Shown one piece after another: positions 1 to 11,459 of a DNA stretch of 64,000 nucleotides; position 1 is the stretch's first letter; the number at the start of each line of letters is the position of its first letter. This stretch comes from Nageia nagi (taxonomy: Eukaryota; Pinophyta). The notes under the pieces were generated by a model. The model searched no databases. It saw only the letters and a list, made by a program, of their open reading frames with translations, and was not told the DNA's origin. The stretch is from positions 1,178,001 to 1,242,000 of the forward strand of contig JBITNC010000001.1 of NCBI GenBank assembly GCA_050084985.1, written 5' to 3'. The position numbers and the translations under genes were made by a program.

Positions 1-194
1 AGGGATACTTTTAAGTATTAGTGAATTTACATTACCATATTCACTAAAAACTTAAGGTATCTATGATATCTTTAATTATTAGTGAATTTACATTAACATA
101 TCTTACAATAATGCATTATATATTCCAACCTGGGCTAGATTCAAAATGCATATAATTGGGATCTTTATTCATCCACCAACAAAATACATTTAGA
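1..194. other. Unassigned AT-rich sequence
   Basis: I see no gene, LTR end or repeat that I can name. A near-duplicate phrase (attagtgaatttacatta) occurs at about 17-36 and 78-97, so a small local duplication is present. The stretch may be decayed upstream sequence of the integrase fragment that starts near 195. Confidence 0.3.
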
Positions 195-823
195 GACATG
201 TTTTGGTTACTTTCCAAAATCTCCTTTTACAATGGCCTTTTATTTTTCAAGTGATGGAGATTCCAATCTTTGTAGTGAGGAGGAAAGTTAAAAAAATTTT
301 GTTGAGAGGATTTAGTTGGTTCATTAGAAGGTGGAAGAATAGTTGCAAAATAGTTAAGCTAAATATAAGCAAAGGCATAATTATTATTGCATGGATCATA
401 AATTTCAAGTATGTCAGAGATCAAGTATGATTTTACCTTAGTAAGGAAAGACTTCATGGTACATAAAATAAATTGAAACCATTGAGTTATGGTCCATTTA
501 TGATTATTTCTTAATTCAATGAGAATACTTTTCATTTGGATCTACCACCATACATGTAAATATATTTACTTGTGAATGTTGAAAATGTGAAATTGTATGA
601 ACTAGAACAAATCATAGATGAACATGAGGAAGGTGTTGTTTTACCTTTAGTTGATGATTTAGCTCTTAAGCATATGGATGAGTTACCTAAAGATATGATC
701 TTGGAAAAGAATAATAGGTCATATTGTAGTGGCATATATGAGATTTGGCATATTAGCTTCAATGTAGACATCCAAAAAAGGCCAAATAGTCCATACAAAG
801 AAAAAAATAAAAATCCCCCCTAA
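195..823 (+). pseudogene. Chromovirus (Ty3/gypsy) integrase C-terminal fragment
   Basis: Stitched over frameshifts, the + strand reads as the tail of a gypsy polyprotein. TCFGYFPKSPFTMAF lies near 193-240, then AKYKQRH and MDHKFQV near 345-410, FYLSKERLHG at 431-460, LKPLSYGPFMI near 470-505, FHLDLPPYM at 530-557 and VNVENVKLYE at 571-600, ending in DELPKDMILEKN. The same order of motifs occurs in Gypsy-B on the minus strand (41060-40400: CFGYLPPSPF, HLSKERLKGL, LKPIRYVPFEI, MDELKEDFILQKN), so this is a copy of the same family. The segment binds DNA or chromatin at the end of integrase in intact relatives. At least three in-frame stops and one frameshift show it is dead. No LTR follows at 824, so the element is truncated on both sides. 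Confidence 0.8.
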
Positions 824-2025
824 CAAAATTGTAAATACTCCAAAGAAAATTGGTCATCTATGCTGCCCAAGCTAATCAATCTACCAAAACTGCATCCATC
901 AACATTGGAATATCAAATGTTGAACCTGGTGCTCTACCAAATCCACCCAACATATGATGTTATCATATATTTGAAATTTATAACAAATCCACCATCAAAA
1001 TGTTCATAAAAATTATAGTTTTTCAAAACCACTTCTTGCAAACTAACTATTGGTAGGCCTTCCAAATGTGCCCTTAATTATCCTTTCTTGTTAAAATGCC
1101 AAAACTATGATTCAAAATCATATGAACAAAACCATGATTCTATCACCTAGATCCACTTTAATTGATGTCCAAATATGCACCATGACCAATGATCACCATT
1201 TTCAAGCACACCACCATCCAATTTTTGTTGTAGGAAAATAATAAATGATTCTCCCGATGATCAAATCCATAGAAAACCTATTTTTTCCTTCTCAATTACT
1301 CACATTGTTCCATCCAAGTGATTCCTATTTGAATTACTTGATGAACTATGATGTTTTCCAAAGGGATTGTCTTATGATTTTATAATGATCAACCATAAAT
1401 CCACTTAAATCATATAATGATTTGTCTTCAAAAAATATTCCTTCGAAATGCTCATGAATTATAAAAAAATATATAGCCATAAATCCACCATTGAATCAAT
1501 AATAATGGTTATTCAATATCAAAATTTGAGGACTAAATTGTATCTAATATACATCTAATAATGTCCTCATATATTCTTATCCTTGACTACCAAAATCCAT
1601 TCAAAATATCACCCAATATAATTCCATGTATGCCAAAAATTATAAGCTCCAAATGCAAAAAACATTATTAGATATGAGGGTCACAAATTTGTCTCCAAGT
1701 TAGGAATCCCCAAATTTGAATTTGCTTAAACATAAACACCATAGATCCTCTCCCAAATATGCAACATTGTATAACTACAAAATTTGTCTGAACACACCAA
1801 CAAAATTTGCCATCCACTACTAGACTATGACTCTTTAAAATCATGAGGGTTCCAAAATTTCCAAGCACTTAGGATTTGAAAACCATAAATTGGTCATGTA
1901 GTATTCAAATATAAAATAAATCAACCATAAAATATTCAATTTTGCTCACATATCCATCATGTAATTCTACGAAAAATGTTCCAAATAACCATGAATCATT
2001 TCATCCAAGGTTATCATGTAGAATT
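824..2025. other. Unassigned sequence with recurring short motif
   Basis: No coding region is supported. Variants of a 'ccataaatccacc' motif recur near 945, 980, 1395, 1480 and 1885, and again after Copia-F near 16540 and 16565. Since Copia-F inserted at 2025/16450, the two flanks were once adjacent and probably belong to one older noncoding block, perhaps the leader of the minus-strand element whose LTR lies at 16795-17217. That link is inference. Confidence 0.35.
2021..2025. repeat. Target site duplication of Copia-F, left copy
   Basis: GAATT sits directly before the TG of the 5' LTR. The same five bases, 16450-16454, follow the last base of the 3' LTR. A perfect 5-bp duplication is the expected footprint of a copia integrase and fixes both ends of the element. 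Confidence 0.85.
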
Positions 2026-2490
2026 TGAAAACTTTGGAGATGTTAAAATAAGACATCAAAATAAACCAAAATTCATGCTTATTATATTGTGCTTATACTC
2101 TCTATCTGAGAACTAGTATGTTGCATACTAGTTAGTCATGTTTGTAACCAACCAATTGGTTAGTCATACAACTAATCGACTAGCCAACTAGTTGTGTTTT
2201 TTGAGTTTCATTAAAAGCATTATCTATTCATTTCGTTTCCTCATTTTTTATTTTTCTATAATGTGAAGTGAATATTCAAGGTTTCCCACTTCCAATAGGA
2301 TGTATTTAGTTTTATTTCAAGGACTTTGTAATTGTTGGAGTGTGTTACCAATTATCTAATGCAAGTTTATGGTGTTGTGTGAAACTTGTAAGCATCCATT
2401 GATGAATGCATTCTACCTTTAACTTGTAGAACTATTTCAATTGTGAATTGCTTGAGTAATTCAATTTATTGTTTCTATTAAATAACTTCA
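2026..2490 (+). repeat. Copia-F 5' LTR
   Basis: The repeat begins TGAAAACTTTGG and ends ...AACTTCA, 465 bp. It aligns along its whole length with 15981-16449 by eye, including the shared 'cattgatgaatgcattctacctttgag' region split into short conserved words and the same offset from TG to 'gatgttaaaata'. Several scattered differences from the 3' copy show considerable age. In intact relatives this repeat carries promoter and polyadenylation signals. Confidence 0.87.
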
Positions 2491-2492
2491 TT

Positions 2493-2507
2493 TGGTATTA
2501 GAGCTCC
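2493..2507 (+). other. Primer binding site of Copia-F
   Basis: TGGTATTAGAGCTCC lies two bases after the 5' LTR. It differs by one base from the plant copia consensus TGGTATCAGAGC, which pairs with the 3' end of initiator methionine tRNA and primes minus-strand DNA synthesis. Confidence 0.85.
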
Positions 2508-2557
2508 ATTGGATTAGATTAGATTTAAGAAGATTTTCCAAAAAGACAAGAGCAGAT

Positions 2558-3490
2558 ATGGCAAGCAACTCAAATGCAATAAGCATTTGAATGTGATGAG
2601 AGTGACTATGAGTATTGGAGTGTCTAGATGAAGACTCTCCTAAATCAAAGAGGCTCTAGGATATTGTAGAAGCTTTCTACAATGATACTACTAATTGGAA
2701 TGCCTTGAGTGTATATGCAAAGGAGAAAGAGAAGTAGAATTCCATGGCTTTATATTTCATCCAAGCAGCTTTGGATAATAGCATATTTTCTAGAATCTAA
2801 ACTTATGTCTTAGCCCAGGAAGCATGGGCAACATTGAGAGAAGGCTACCAAGGGAGCCTTAAGGTAAAAGAGGTGAAAATCCAAATATTGAGAAGGGAGT
2901 TTGAGAATTTGAAATATTAAGAGAAGATATTGCTGAAGATTATTATGCAAGAGTGAAATCCATAGTCAATAAAATGGCCACTCTTGGAGAGAAGATAGAG
3001 AAGGAGGTAATCATGAAGAAGATTTTGAAACCTTAAGAACAAGATATGATCATGTTGCACTCATTATTAGAGAAATAAAAGATCTCTCAGACATGGAATT
3101 TGACAATTTAATTGGCTCTCTTACATCACATGAAGACAAAGTTTTAAAGAGAACAAGAGTAGTAACAAGAAATAGTGATGAGCAAGTATTATCCATCAAA
3201 GAGAATGAAGGAAAAGGAAGAGGTTTGAGAGGAATAGGAAGATTTGAATGAGGAGGAAGAAGAGAGTCTTTTAGAAGAGGGATAGAAAGAGAATAGAGTA
3301 CATAAAATGAACCAACATTTACATCAAGGGGGGGACACCCTAGAAGAGGAGGTAGAGGTAAAGATAAAAGAAATCTATAATATTTTTATTGCAATAAATT
3401 TGGTCATATTGATTATGACTGTAGGATGACATAAGCACATGAAGGTGAATCATCCTACTATGGAGAAGAAGAGCATGGATATGGTTAATA
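2558..3490 (+). pseudogene. Copia-F gag (nucleocapsid-capsid) remnant
   Basis: The likely start is the ATG at 2558 (MASNSNAI). Frames must be switched several times. NSMALYFIQAALD and EAWATLREGYQGSLKVKE near 2735-2870, and IIREIKDLSDMEFDNLIGSL near 3060-3120, are the copia gag (UBN2-type) pattern. A zinc knuckle YFYCNKFGHIDYDC lies near 3381-3422, with the first cysteine replaced by tyrosine. Gag would package the RNA in virus-like particles in the cytoplasm. It runs into the protease region. In-frame stops are frequent. Confidence 0.8.
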
Positions 3491-3494
3491 ATAG

Positions 3495-4830
3495 TTGTTC
3501 TTATCAATTACAACCCCCCAAAAGCTTGAAGATAAAACTTGGCTCTTTGATAGTGAGTGTTCAAACCACATGAATGGTGAGAAGTCCCTACTCTCCTTAA
3601 TTGATTACTCTTACAAATCAAGTGTGATATTGGAAGATGAGAAGATCTTGAAGATTGTTAGCAGAGGAGAATTGTAAGTTCCAACAAATAAGGGAACTAT
3701 GAAGGTAATAGATATTTTTTATACTCCATATTTGATACAAAGTTTTTTGAGTATTGGCCAAATGTTGAAAAAGAATTACGAATTGGTGTTTGAGGATAAG
3801 ATGTGCAAAATCTATGATCAAAACCATGGTGGAAGGCTTGTTACTATTGTTCATATGACTACAAATAAACTCTTTCTAGTAAAGTTTCTTAAGAAGGATG
3901 GAGGCTTTTATTTATGGGAATTGAAGATAAAAATGCACTTTGGCATATGAGGCTTGGACACTTGAATTTTTAGAGTTTGAAGACTCTTCCAGTAATGGTG
4001 AGAGGGATGCCATAAGTAGAAGATTGTAAAGAAGTATGTCAAGCATATGCACTTGAAAAGTAAGCAAGGGGCAAGTTTCCAAAGGAAGAAGCATGGAGAG
4101 CTAAACACGCTCTCCAATTAGTCTATACTGACATTTGTGGGCCTATACAAACTTCAAAATTTTGTAAATCCTCTTACTTTATCACTTTCATTAATGATTT
4201 CACTAGAATATATTGAGATTATTTCATCAAGAGCAAGGATGAAGCATTTGATTATTTTAAGGAATTTAAAACTTTTATTGAGAAGAAAAGTGGGCATAAT
4301 GTGAAGCATTTGAGAAGTGATAGAGGAAAAGAATACTGTAGTAATGAATTTTTTTACTTTTGTAAAGAGGATGCCATTAGGAGACACCTTACCTCTACCT
4401 ACACACCACAATAAAATGAAGCAGTCAAAATGAAAAATAGGACATTGGTTGAGATGGCTAGAAGCATTATGTAAAGAAAGAAATTATCCAATATTTATTG
4501 GGTTGAAGTAGTAAGAACAATTATGTATATTTTGTATAGGTATTCTATAAGAAACTTGGATAAAATTGCTCCCTATGAAGCTTGGTTTGAAAGAAAACCA
4601 AATTTGGAACATTTGAGAGTGTTTGGGTGTCTTGCATATATGCATGTAAATGATGAAAAGACAAGGAATTTGGATGCCAAATATAAGGCTTGTGTGTTTA
4701 TAGGATATTTTGAGCATTCAAAGGCTTACAAATTCTATAATCCTAAGATCCATAAGATAGTTTTATCTAGAGATACCATTTTTGATGAAGAAGGAGATTA
4801 TAGTAATAAAAAATTGTAGTAGAGAGTGCT
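3495..4830 (+). pseudogene. Copia-F protease and integrase remnant
   Basis: The protease reads WLFDSECSNHMNGEKSL at about 3540-3590; copia proteases normally have DSGCSNHM, so the glycine of the active-site triplet is glutamate here. The zinc-type pre-integrase part follows in broken frames. The integrase core shows VYTDICGP (about 4123-4146, first Asp), LRSDRGKEY (about 4311-4337, second Asp) and then NEAVKMKNRT (about 4412-4440), where relatives have NGVAERKNRT; the catalytic glutamate is therefore lysine. The C-terminal part PYEAWFERKPNLEHLRVFGCLAY (split words at 4571-4640) and the ACVFIGY and IVLSRDTIFDE motifs are well preserved. Stops remain at 4216 and 4411 and elsewhere. Confidence 0.87.
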
Positions 4831-5933
4831 TAAAGATGAGAGTTTAGAGGAGAAAAATTTAGCAAAAGATTATCCCATCCATGTTGTGACTCAAAAAAAT
4901 AAAGGAAGTCCATCAAGTGTGAGTGTTCCAAGCTCACCAAGATCCTTTAGCTCCACTACAACACTAAGTGTGAGTGCACCAAGATTACTCAATGCAAGGA
5001 TGATGAATCAAGATAAAAAAGGTAAGAGATGGTTGAAGGATCACATAGAAATTCAAATCATATATGGTAATACTATGAAGAGAATTATAAGGACCCAAAA
5101 CCAAGAAATTCAAAATCTAGTTGCAAGACTAGAGAGCATTCAAATTTATGGAGATGAAGATAGTGGAGAGCCCAAAGGTGAAATGGTAAATTATGCACTT
5201 TGTTCCTCTATTTCAAATTCTATTTTAAATACTACTATTGTTTTGCCATCTTGTTATGAAGAAGCTTTTTCTAATGGTATTTGGATACAAGCTGTAAAAG
5301 AGGAGATTGATGCTATTGAGAGGAATGGTACTTGGGAACTTTGTGGGTTACCAAAAGGTAAAAAGGTTGTTGGTTCCAAATGGGTGTATAAAACAAAATG
5401 CAAGAGTGATGGGAGCATTTAAAGGTACAAAGCAAGGCTAGTGGTAAAAGGATTCATATAGCAGTATGGTATGAAATTTGTGGAGACATTTACACCAGTT
5501 GCAAGGTAAGAAATAATAAGATTAGTGCTCTCTTTGGTTGCAAGAAAAAGTTGGAAATTCCAACACATAGATGTGATGATTCCCTTTATTGGTACATCTA
5601 TAAAGAGGTGTATGTAGCACAACCTCAAGGTTTTAAGGTTCAAGGAATAGAAGACCATATGTAAAAACTCAATAAAGCATTATATGGGTTGAAGAAAATT
5701 CCAAGAGCTTGGTACACAAGAATTAATGGACACTTCAAAAGTGTGGTCTTTCAAAGAAGTGTAAGTGAGCCTCACTTATATTTTAAGGAATATGGATGTG
5801 ATATTTTGATTATTTGTTTGTATGTAGATAATTTGATCTTCATGGGAAACAATAGAAAGATGAATCAAGATTTCAAAACTCAAATGATGGCTAAGTTTGA
5901 AATGAAAGACCTTGGTTTGATGAGCTACTTTCA
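4826..5933 (+). pseudogene. Copia-F reverse transcriptase, N-terminal two thirds
   Basis: After a Ser/Pro-rich spacer, EEIDAIERNGTWEL and GSKWVYKTKCKSDGSI (5305-5420) are followed, over a stop, by RYKARLVVKGF, the start of the copia polymerase. Later motifs are QPQGFKV, LNKALYGLKKIPRAWY (about 5666-5713) and LYVDNLIFMG (about 5818-5847), where the catalytic YVDD has become YVDN. The frame then reads EMKDLGLMSYF and stops abruptly at 5933, where gypsy gag sequence begins. The expected continuation LGIEV and about 80-90 further codons are absent. This enzyme would copy element RNA to DNA. Confidence 0.88.
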
Positions 5934-6530
5934 AGCTACTCAAATATGTTCCTAAAGAAAAGAATCATATGAAGGTTCATAGGTTTCTTGTTAGGCTAGA
6001 CCTCAAGATCAATATTGTGTTGAATGTGTTAATCCCCAAAATGTTCAAAGAAGTGTATGACCTTACAAAAAAAGAAGAGGGAAATTTGGGCATCAAGAAA
6101 ACTTTTGTAAACTATAATATTTTGGATGAAAAAGATAAGAAAATCTATCAAAAGAGTAAAAGTGTAGAACATCAAGCATAACAACTAAGCAACAAGAAGA
6201 TCAAGGATAATAATCATGATCATAAAGATGATAATCCACCCAAGTTTGAGAAAAGTCCATTTGAAAATAAAAATAACAAGAAGAAGAATTTTCAGAGGAA
6301 AAATCAATAGTTCCATAAATAAAATTATAACCCTAGGAATGGAAGCCAAGGTTATAAGAACCATGGCCAAGGATTTTTAGAAAAAAAGGATACTCAAAAT
6401 GGAACCAAGGATTAGTTTTTAGAACATGAAAAGGATCCTAAAGATGGATGTTGGAACTGCAATGAAGCTCACTATGTAAATCAGTATCCTTTGAAGGTAG
6501 ATTAGTATAAAAGGCATCATATTTTTATGG
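5934..6530 (+). pseudogene. Gypsy-G gag C-terminal part with zinc knuckle
   Basis: Sequence in the gag frame reads FKLLKYVPKEKNHMKVHRF then LVRLDLKINIV (5932-6022), the typical end of the gypsy capsid domain. A Lys/Asn-rich linker follows (6180-6400). A zinc knuckle CWNCNEAHYVNQY lies at about 6448-6486; its last cysteine is tyrosine. The N-terminal half of gag is missing at the junction with copia. Stops at 6178, 6308 and 6410 separate the pieces. Confidence 0.78.
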
Positions 6531-6539
6531 CTACTTGAT

Positions 6540-6910
6540 CAACATAGACTAGAGGACAAGCCACTCCCCTTCAAATTCTTGGTAAAGTCTTTAATAAATA
6601 TTTTAGGGTTTTGATAGATTATGATGCTACATATAGTTTTATTTCAAATTCCTTAGTTAAAGATATGTCTAAGGCACCAAATTTTTTGACAAATGGATGG
6701 CAAGTGGAGTTTGGATATGGACCAAAATACCTTGTTAGATAGTGTTTTAGGGGTGTTGAAATAAAATTACATAAGGAATCTACTATTTGGGATTTGCATG
6801 TGGTTCCCTTAGCCTCTTACGACCTAATTTTAGGCATGGATTGGTTAGTGGCTCCCAAAGCTTTAATTTAATTTCAAGAAAGATGGGTAGAATACACTGA
6901 TGAGTCTCAA
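6540..6910 (+). pseudogene. Gypsy-G aspartic protease remnant
   Basis: FRVLIDYDATYSFIS at about 6602-6646 is the active-site loop; chromoviruses normally show DSGATHSFIS, so serine and glycine of the triplet are lost. HVVPLASYDLILGMDWL at about 6798-6848 is the conserved flap and C-terminal motif. The protease would cut the gag-pol polyprotein. A stop near 6741 breaks the frame. Confidence 0.78.
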
Positions 6911-7099
6911 ACTTGATATAGGGTCTATAGCAACCAAGGATTGTTTTAGCCTTATTTGATCACAATCATGCAAGTTAAAAGAAATATAAGAAAAAGAGAG
7001 ATGATATATATAATTAAGACTAAGGAGGTTGAATAAAATGAGAAGGATTTAGAGTTGCTAAATAAGTACTCTTTGCTATGATAATACAAAAATGTATTC

Positions 7100-8400
7100 C
7101 TTTATGACCTACTAGGATTGCCTCCAAAATGAGAATTTGATTTCTCAATAGAACTAGTACTTGGATCAGAGCTTATTTCTAAAACTTCATATAGAATGAA
7201 TACCATTAAGATGCAAGAGTTGAAATTACAGTTGTAGGATCTTTTAGAAAAGGAGTTGATAAAGCCTAGTGTATCACCATGGGATGCTCTAGTGTTATTT
7301 GTAAAGAAAAGGGATGGTACCTTAAGATTATGCATTAATTACAGGATGCTAAATAAAGTCACCATCAAAAATAGGTATCCACTACCTATGATTGATGATT
7401 TATTTGATCACCGTAAGGATGTTGCTATCATAGATTTAAGATCAGAATTCCATCAATTAAGGATCAAGAGTTCAGATACTCATAACACAACTTTCAAAAC
7501 TAGGTATGGGCATTATGAGTTTGTGGTTCTACCCTTTGGATTAACTAATGTCCCTATAGCATTCATGAATTTGATGAATAGCATGTATCGAGAGTCTCTT
7601 GATAAGTTTATGTTGGTATTTCTTGATTATATCCTCATATATTCAAGAAATGAGGAGGAGCATAAACATCACTTGAGAATGGCTTTAGAAGTGTTAAGAA
7701 AAAATCTATTATATGGAAAATTATCAAAATGTGAATTTTATATTTCACAAATTCAATATTTAGGCCATATCATTATTGCAAATGGAATCTCAATCGATCC
7801 TAAGAAAGTGGAAGCAATAATGAGTTGGCCTACACCAAAAAATGTGACTGAGGTAAGAATTTTTATGGGGTTACCTAGATATTATTGAATATTTATCAAG
7901 GACTTCTCAAAAATAGACAATCCCATCATTATCCTTCAGAAAAAGAATAAGTTCTTCAAGTGGATAGAAAAATATGAGAAAGCTTTCGCTATCCTAAAGG
8001 AAAGGATTACCACAACACATGTTCTCACTATCCCTAACCTACATGGTGATTTCTTAGTATGCATAGATGCTTCATTGGAAGGTTTGGGTGGTGTATTATC
8101 ACAAAATGGAAAACCTATAACATATAAATCTAGGCAATTGAGAACCCATGAGTTGAATTACGTAATTCATGATCTTGAGTTAGAAATCGTATTCCATGAA
8201 GTTAAGATGTGGAGACACTATATTTTGGGAAATCCCTTCAAACTTGATATAGATACTCAAATTTTGAAGTATTTGTTCACTCAGCTAGATTTAAATTCTA
8301 AGCAAAGGTGATGGATGGAGTTCTTAGCTGAGTATGAATTTGGTATTGAATACATTAAAGGGAAAGAAAATAAGGTTCCAAATTCCCTAAGTCATTGATG
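7100..8400 (+). pseudogene. Gypsy-G reverse transcriptase and RNase H
   Basis: The longest open stretch in this element runs 7256-7888. The start is set by homology ([14 protein letters not shown]), not by a start codon. Polymerase motifs in order are [44 protein letters not shown] and [12 protein letters not shown]; the last should be FLDD, so one catalytic aspartate is tyrosine. [11 protein letters not shown] and the connection domain follow. RNase H is seen as CIDASLEGLGGVLSQNGKP (about 8059-8115), TYKSRQLRTHELNY and YFLAEYEFGIEYIKGKENKV-like words, ending ENKVPNSLSH at about 8390. Stops at 7888 and 8311 interrupt it. Confidence 0.88.
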
Positions 8401-8419
8401 ACATGCCAATTCCATGACA

Positions 8420-9376
8420 AGAAGCCAATTTGATTTATCTGATCAAGTAAAAGCTCTACAATAAGAAGATCCATATTGTAAATCTATTTGGGAATTGATA
8501 GGGAAAGGTACCCCATCATCTCAAGATTTTGTTGAACAAGATGGAGTCCTTTATTTTAAGGACATATTGATCATCCTAGAGAAGAGTGATTTAAGAAATT
8601 TGATCATGCAAGAATCCCATTAACCCGCTTATGCAGCACATCCTATAGGTACAAAAATGAGAGAGCAATTGAAACAAAAAATTTATTAGGATGGTATGAA
8701 GAGAGACATAGCACAATTTATGGCTAGATGTCTTGAATGTTAGAAGGTAAAAGTAGAGCATTAGCATCCAAGTGGATATTTGTATCCACATGATGTTCCC
8801 ACATAGAAATGGTAGCTAGTTTTGATGGATTTTATTATCGATTTGTTGAAAAATAGATTCAATCATGACTCAATTTTAGTAATGGTTGATAGATTTACCA
8901 AGGTAGCACATTTTATACCTAGCAATACCATTGATGATGCCCCTATTATGGTAAACAAATTTTCCTATGATATCTTCATATTACATGGATTTCTAGATGT
9001 GATCATCTCATATAGGGATTCACAGTTCACCTCTACCTTTTGGAAATCATTATACAAGGCATTGGGAACAAAGTTAAGTATAAGTTTAGTATATCATCTA
9101 GAGATAGATGGATAGATTGAATGTGTGAATAGATTTCTTAATGATATGCTCCAAATATATCGTATGGAAGAAAAGACTAAATGGGAGGATTACCTCTATC
9201 TAGTTGTGTTTGCCTATAAAAATGGATACCATTCATTTTTGGGAATGGCCCCCTTTGAAGCTCTTTATGGGAGGAGATGTAGAACTCTTTTATCTTGGGA
9301 AAATCAAGAGGTTTGGGTGATGATCCAACCTAAATTATTAAAGAATATGAAGGAGCAAGTCAAGTCTATACAATGA
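8420..9376 (+). pseudogene. Gypsy-G integrase core
   Basis: A zinc-binding start is recognisable (ESH...AAHP near 8613-8642 and CLEC near 8731-8742). The core has LMDFIIDLLKN (first Asp, about 8821), VMVDRFTKVAHFIPS, YRDSQFTS (second Asp, about 9013-9036) and IECVNRFLNDML (Glu, about 9118-9150), so all three acidic residues of the DDE triad survive. VVFAYKNGYHS and APFEALYGRRC at about 9205-9281 are classic gypsy integrase motifs. Stops, for example at 9114-9118 inside DG*IE, make it inactive. Confidence 0.88.
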
Positions 9377-9917
9377 AAGTTCAAGGAAGTTTTCGATCAT
9401 CAAAAGAGATATGATGATCTTAAGAGAACTCAAGAATTTGTTGTGGGTGAAAAAGTATTTTTATGAGTCCAACCCATGAAAAGTGCCATAAAGTCTACTA
9501 AATTGGATCCTTGATTTGTTGGTCCTTTTGAAATAGTTGAAAAGAAGAGTTTAGTTGCCCACAAACTTGCCTTGCCGTCAAGTTTGTAAAAAATGCATGA
9601 TATCTTTTATGTCTCATTGTTGAGAAAGTATGTTGCTAACCCTTCTCATGTGTTGGATTTTTATGACTTGTAGATGTTGAACCCTTAAGCTGTTGAAGTT
9701 CTTCCAATTAAATTCTAGCTTTTAGGAATAGGAAATTAAGAAGTTGGGATATTAATGAATGTTTAGTCCTATGCGATAAGTAATTTGAATCTCTTTCCAC
9801 TTGAAAAGATGAATCTATCATGAGAAGATAATTTTCTTATTTTTTTTAGTGATTATGTAAAATATTATTAAACCCTAATGTTTGTATTTAAGAACATAGG
9901 GGACTATGTTCCTTTTT
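9377..9917 (+). pseudogene. Gypsy-G integrase C-terminal tail
   Basis: Broken frames continue the polyprotein: a stretch equivalent to 'RRPLEFQVGEKVFLRVQPMK' in relatives is visible near 9400-9480, then GPFEIVEKKSLVAHKLALP (about 9520-9575) and MHDIFYVSLLRKYVANPSHVLD (about 9594-9658 in short words). This is where chromoviruses have the chromodomain-linked end. The decay is stronger than in the core, and a complete chromodomain cannot be shown. Confidence 0.7.
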
Positions 9918-9930
9918 AATGGGGGTAGTA
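9918..9930 (+). other. Polypurine tract of Gypsy-G
   Basis: AATGGGGGTAGTA directly precedes the LTR start TGTAATG. Such a tract resists RNase H and primes plus-strand DNA synthesis. Its position fixes the start of the 3' LTR. Confidence 0.75.
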
Positions 9931-10814
9931 TGTAATGACCCTCCCAATTGCACTTATTATAACCCAAATGCCTTCAAGAATTTGAATGTGATTAAAACTA
10001 TTTACGTTGTGAGATGACTACTAATGAATGGCTTCATCCAATATTTATGTTGGTTTAATAGTGGCTTCAAGATTGTTGTGACACAAGTTATAGGTTGACT
10101 TAGTGTGGGAGTCAGGTTGGTGACCCCATGGAATCAAAGATAATTTGGTTATAGGAACGGATTGGTAAGAGTGAGGAAATGATTGGAGTTGATTCGCTAA
10201 AAATCCATAGGAATCTTTGTAAATCATATAGTTGCATATCATAATTATTATGCATGATATTTGATCTTTGTAATGTGTATAATATTTGTATAGGCATTAA
10301 CAAAATTTATCTTGCAAGATGGGCAACCCTCGCAGTTAAAACTTGTGTGCTAAAAATTTGATGTGCATTCCTAAATTGCTTTGGAAAAGTAATTGTCTAT
10401 TTTTGTATATTGCAAGGAATATTCCAAATATTTAAATTTGAATTTTTCACCAAAGAATTCTAGTTTTTACAAATAATAAATTCTAGGGTTTGGTGAAAAT
10501 AAAATTTAGGGATGAGGGACTATTTTGGTATTTTGTAGTAGGTGAAAGGCTATTTTTGTATAATGCAAAAATAATGTAGGGACTATCCCCATATTTTTTG
10601 GTATTTTATGTTAGGTGTGTAAAATAATTGATAAACCTTTTCCATACATTTTGGTGCCTAGCATGAGGTGTGAAATAATTTGTAGAACTTGGTACTTACA
10701 AACAAATTTGTCAAAATCCTACCATAAAATAATAAGCCTCCCTATCCCTCATGAACAAAAATATTGAAATGGACAAATAGTTTAATTTTTGGAAGGACTA
10801 TACCAACCTTTGGT

Positions 10815-10822
10815 TATAAATA
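10815..10822 (+). promoter_or_regulatory. TATA-like box in Gypsy-G LTR
   Basis: TATAAATA is followed about 35-45 bp later by a pyrimidine-rich stretch (cactcatcccttctcccc), a plausible transcription start context. Its place about 885 bp into the LTR suits a U3 promoter. Inferred from sequence only. Confidence 0.4.
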
Positions 10823-11459
10823 CCTAGGAGAACTTTTAAAAAAAATCATTGACACACTCATCCCTTCTCCCCAAATCTTGCTCTTGAGATCCGTGAAGGA
10901 AGGAGTCTCCCTCTTCATATTTATCCATTCGTAAGTCTAGGTGCTATTCTTATATTTTAGCCATTAGTGCTAATATATTTATTCTAAGATTTGAATTTTA
11001 TTTGTAAATTTGAAGTTTAATTGAAAGGTAGAATCGATTATTTAATAATTTGGAATGATAATATAAATAAAAGGTCTTTTATTATTATTGTGAGAGGCAA
11101 AGTATTATTTTTATTTGACACACTTGCATGTGACTAAATTGTATAGTTTGTCTATATGTAATTGATAAATTTATTGTACAATTTGTCTATATATGAGGTA
11201 TCTAGATGAAGAAATAAATATTTTATTGAACATTATTTGGAATTGAAGTCACGGGAGGTATATTTTAATTGACAAGTATTACCCATATTGACTACGGGAT
11301 TCGAGTTATTTTTAGCTCAAGTAATTGGGCCTTAGAATAGCTAAAGTGAAGGCGCACTTTACTAGACGTTGTGTTGGGAAACCCAACATAGAACTGGGTA
11401 GGATATCTCATTTTAGATTTAATGTTTTGATATTCAAATTGTAGGATTTTGGTTTTCAT

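Noticed and set aside
203-430. Open frame of 75 codons
   Set aside because: It is mostly an alternative frame of the chromovirus integrase tail; the protein pattern is in the neighbouring frames.
1668-1868. Minus-strand open frame of 66 codons
   Set aside because: No recognisable motif, no neighbour and ordinary composition for this noncoding block.
10045-10303. Two overlapping minus-strand open frames in the LTR
   Set aside because: They lie in the LTR of Gypsy-G on the opposite strand and show no protein pattern.
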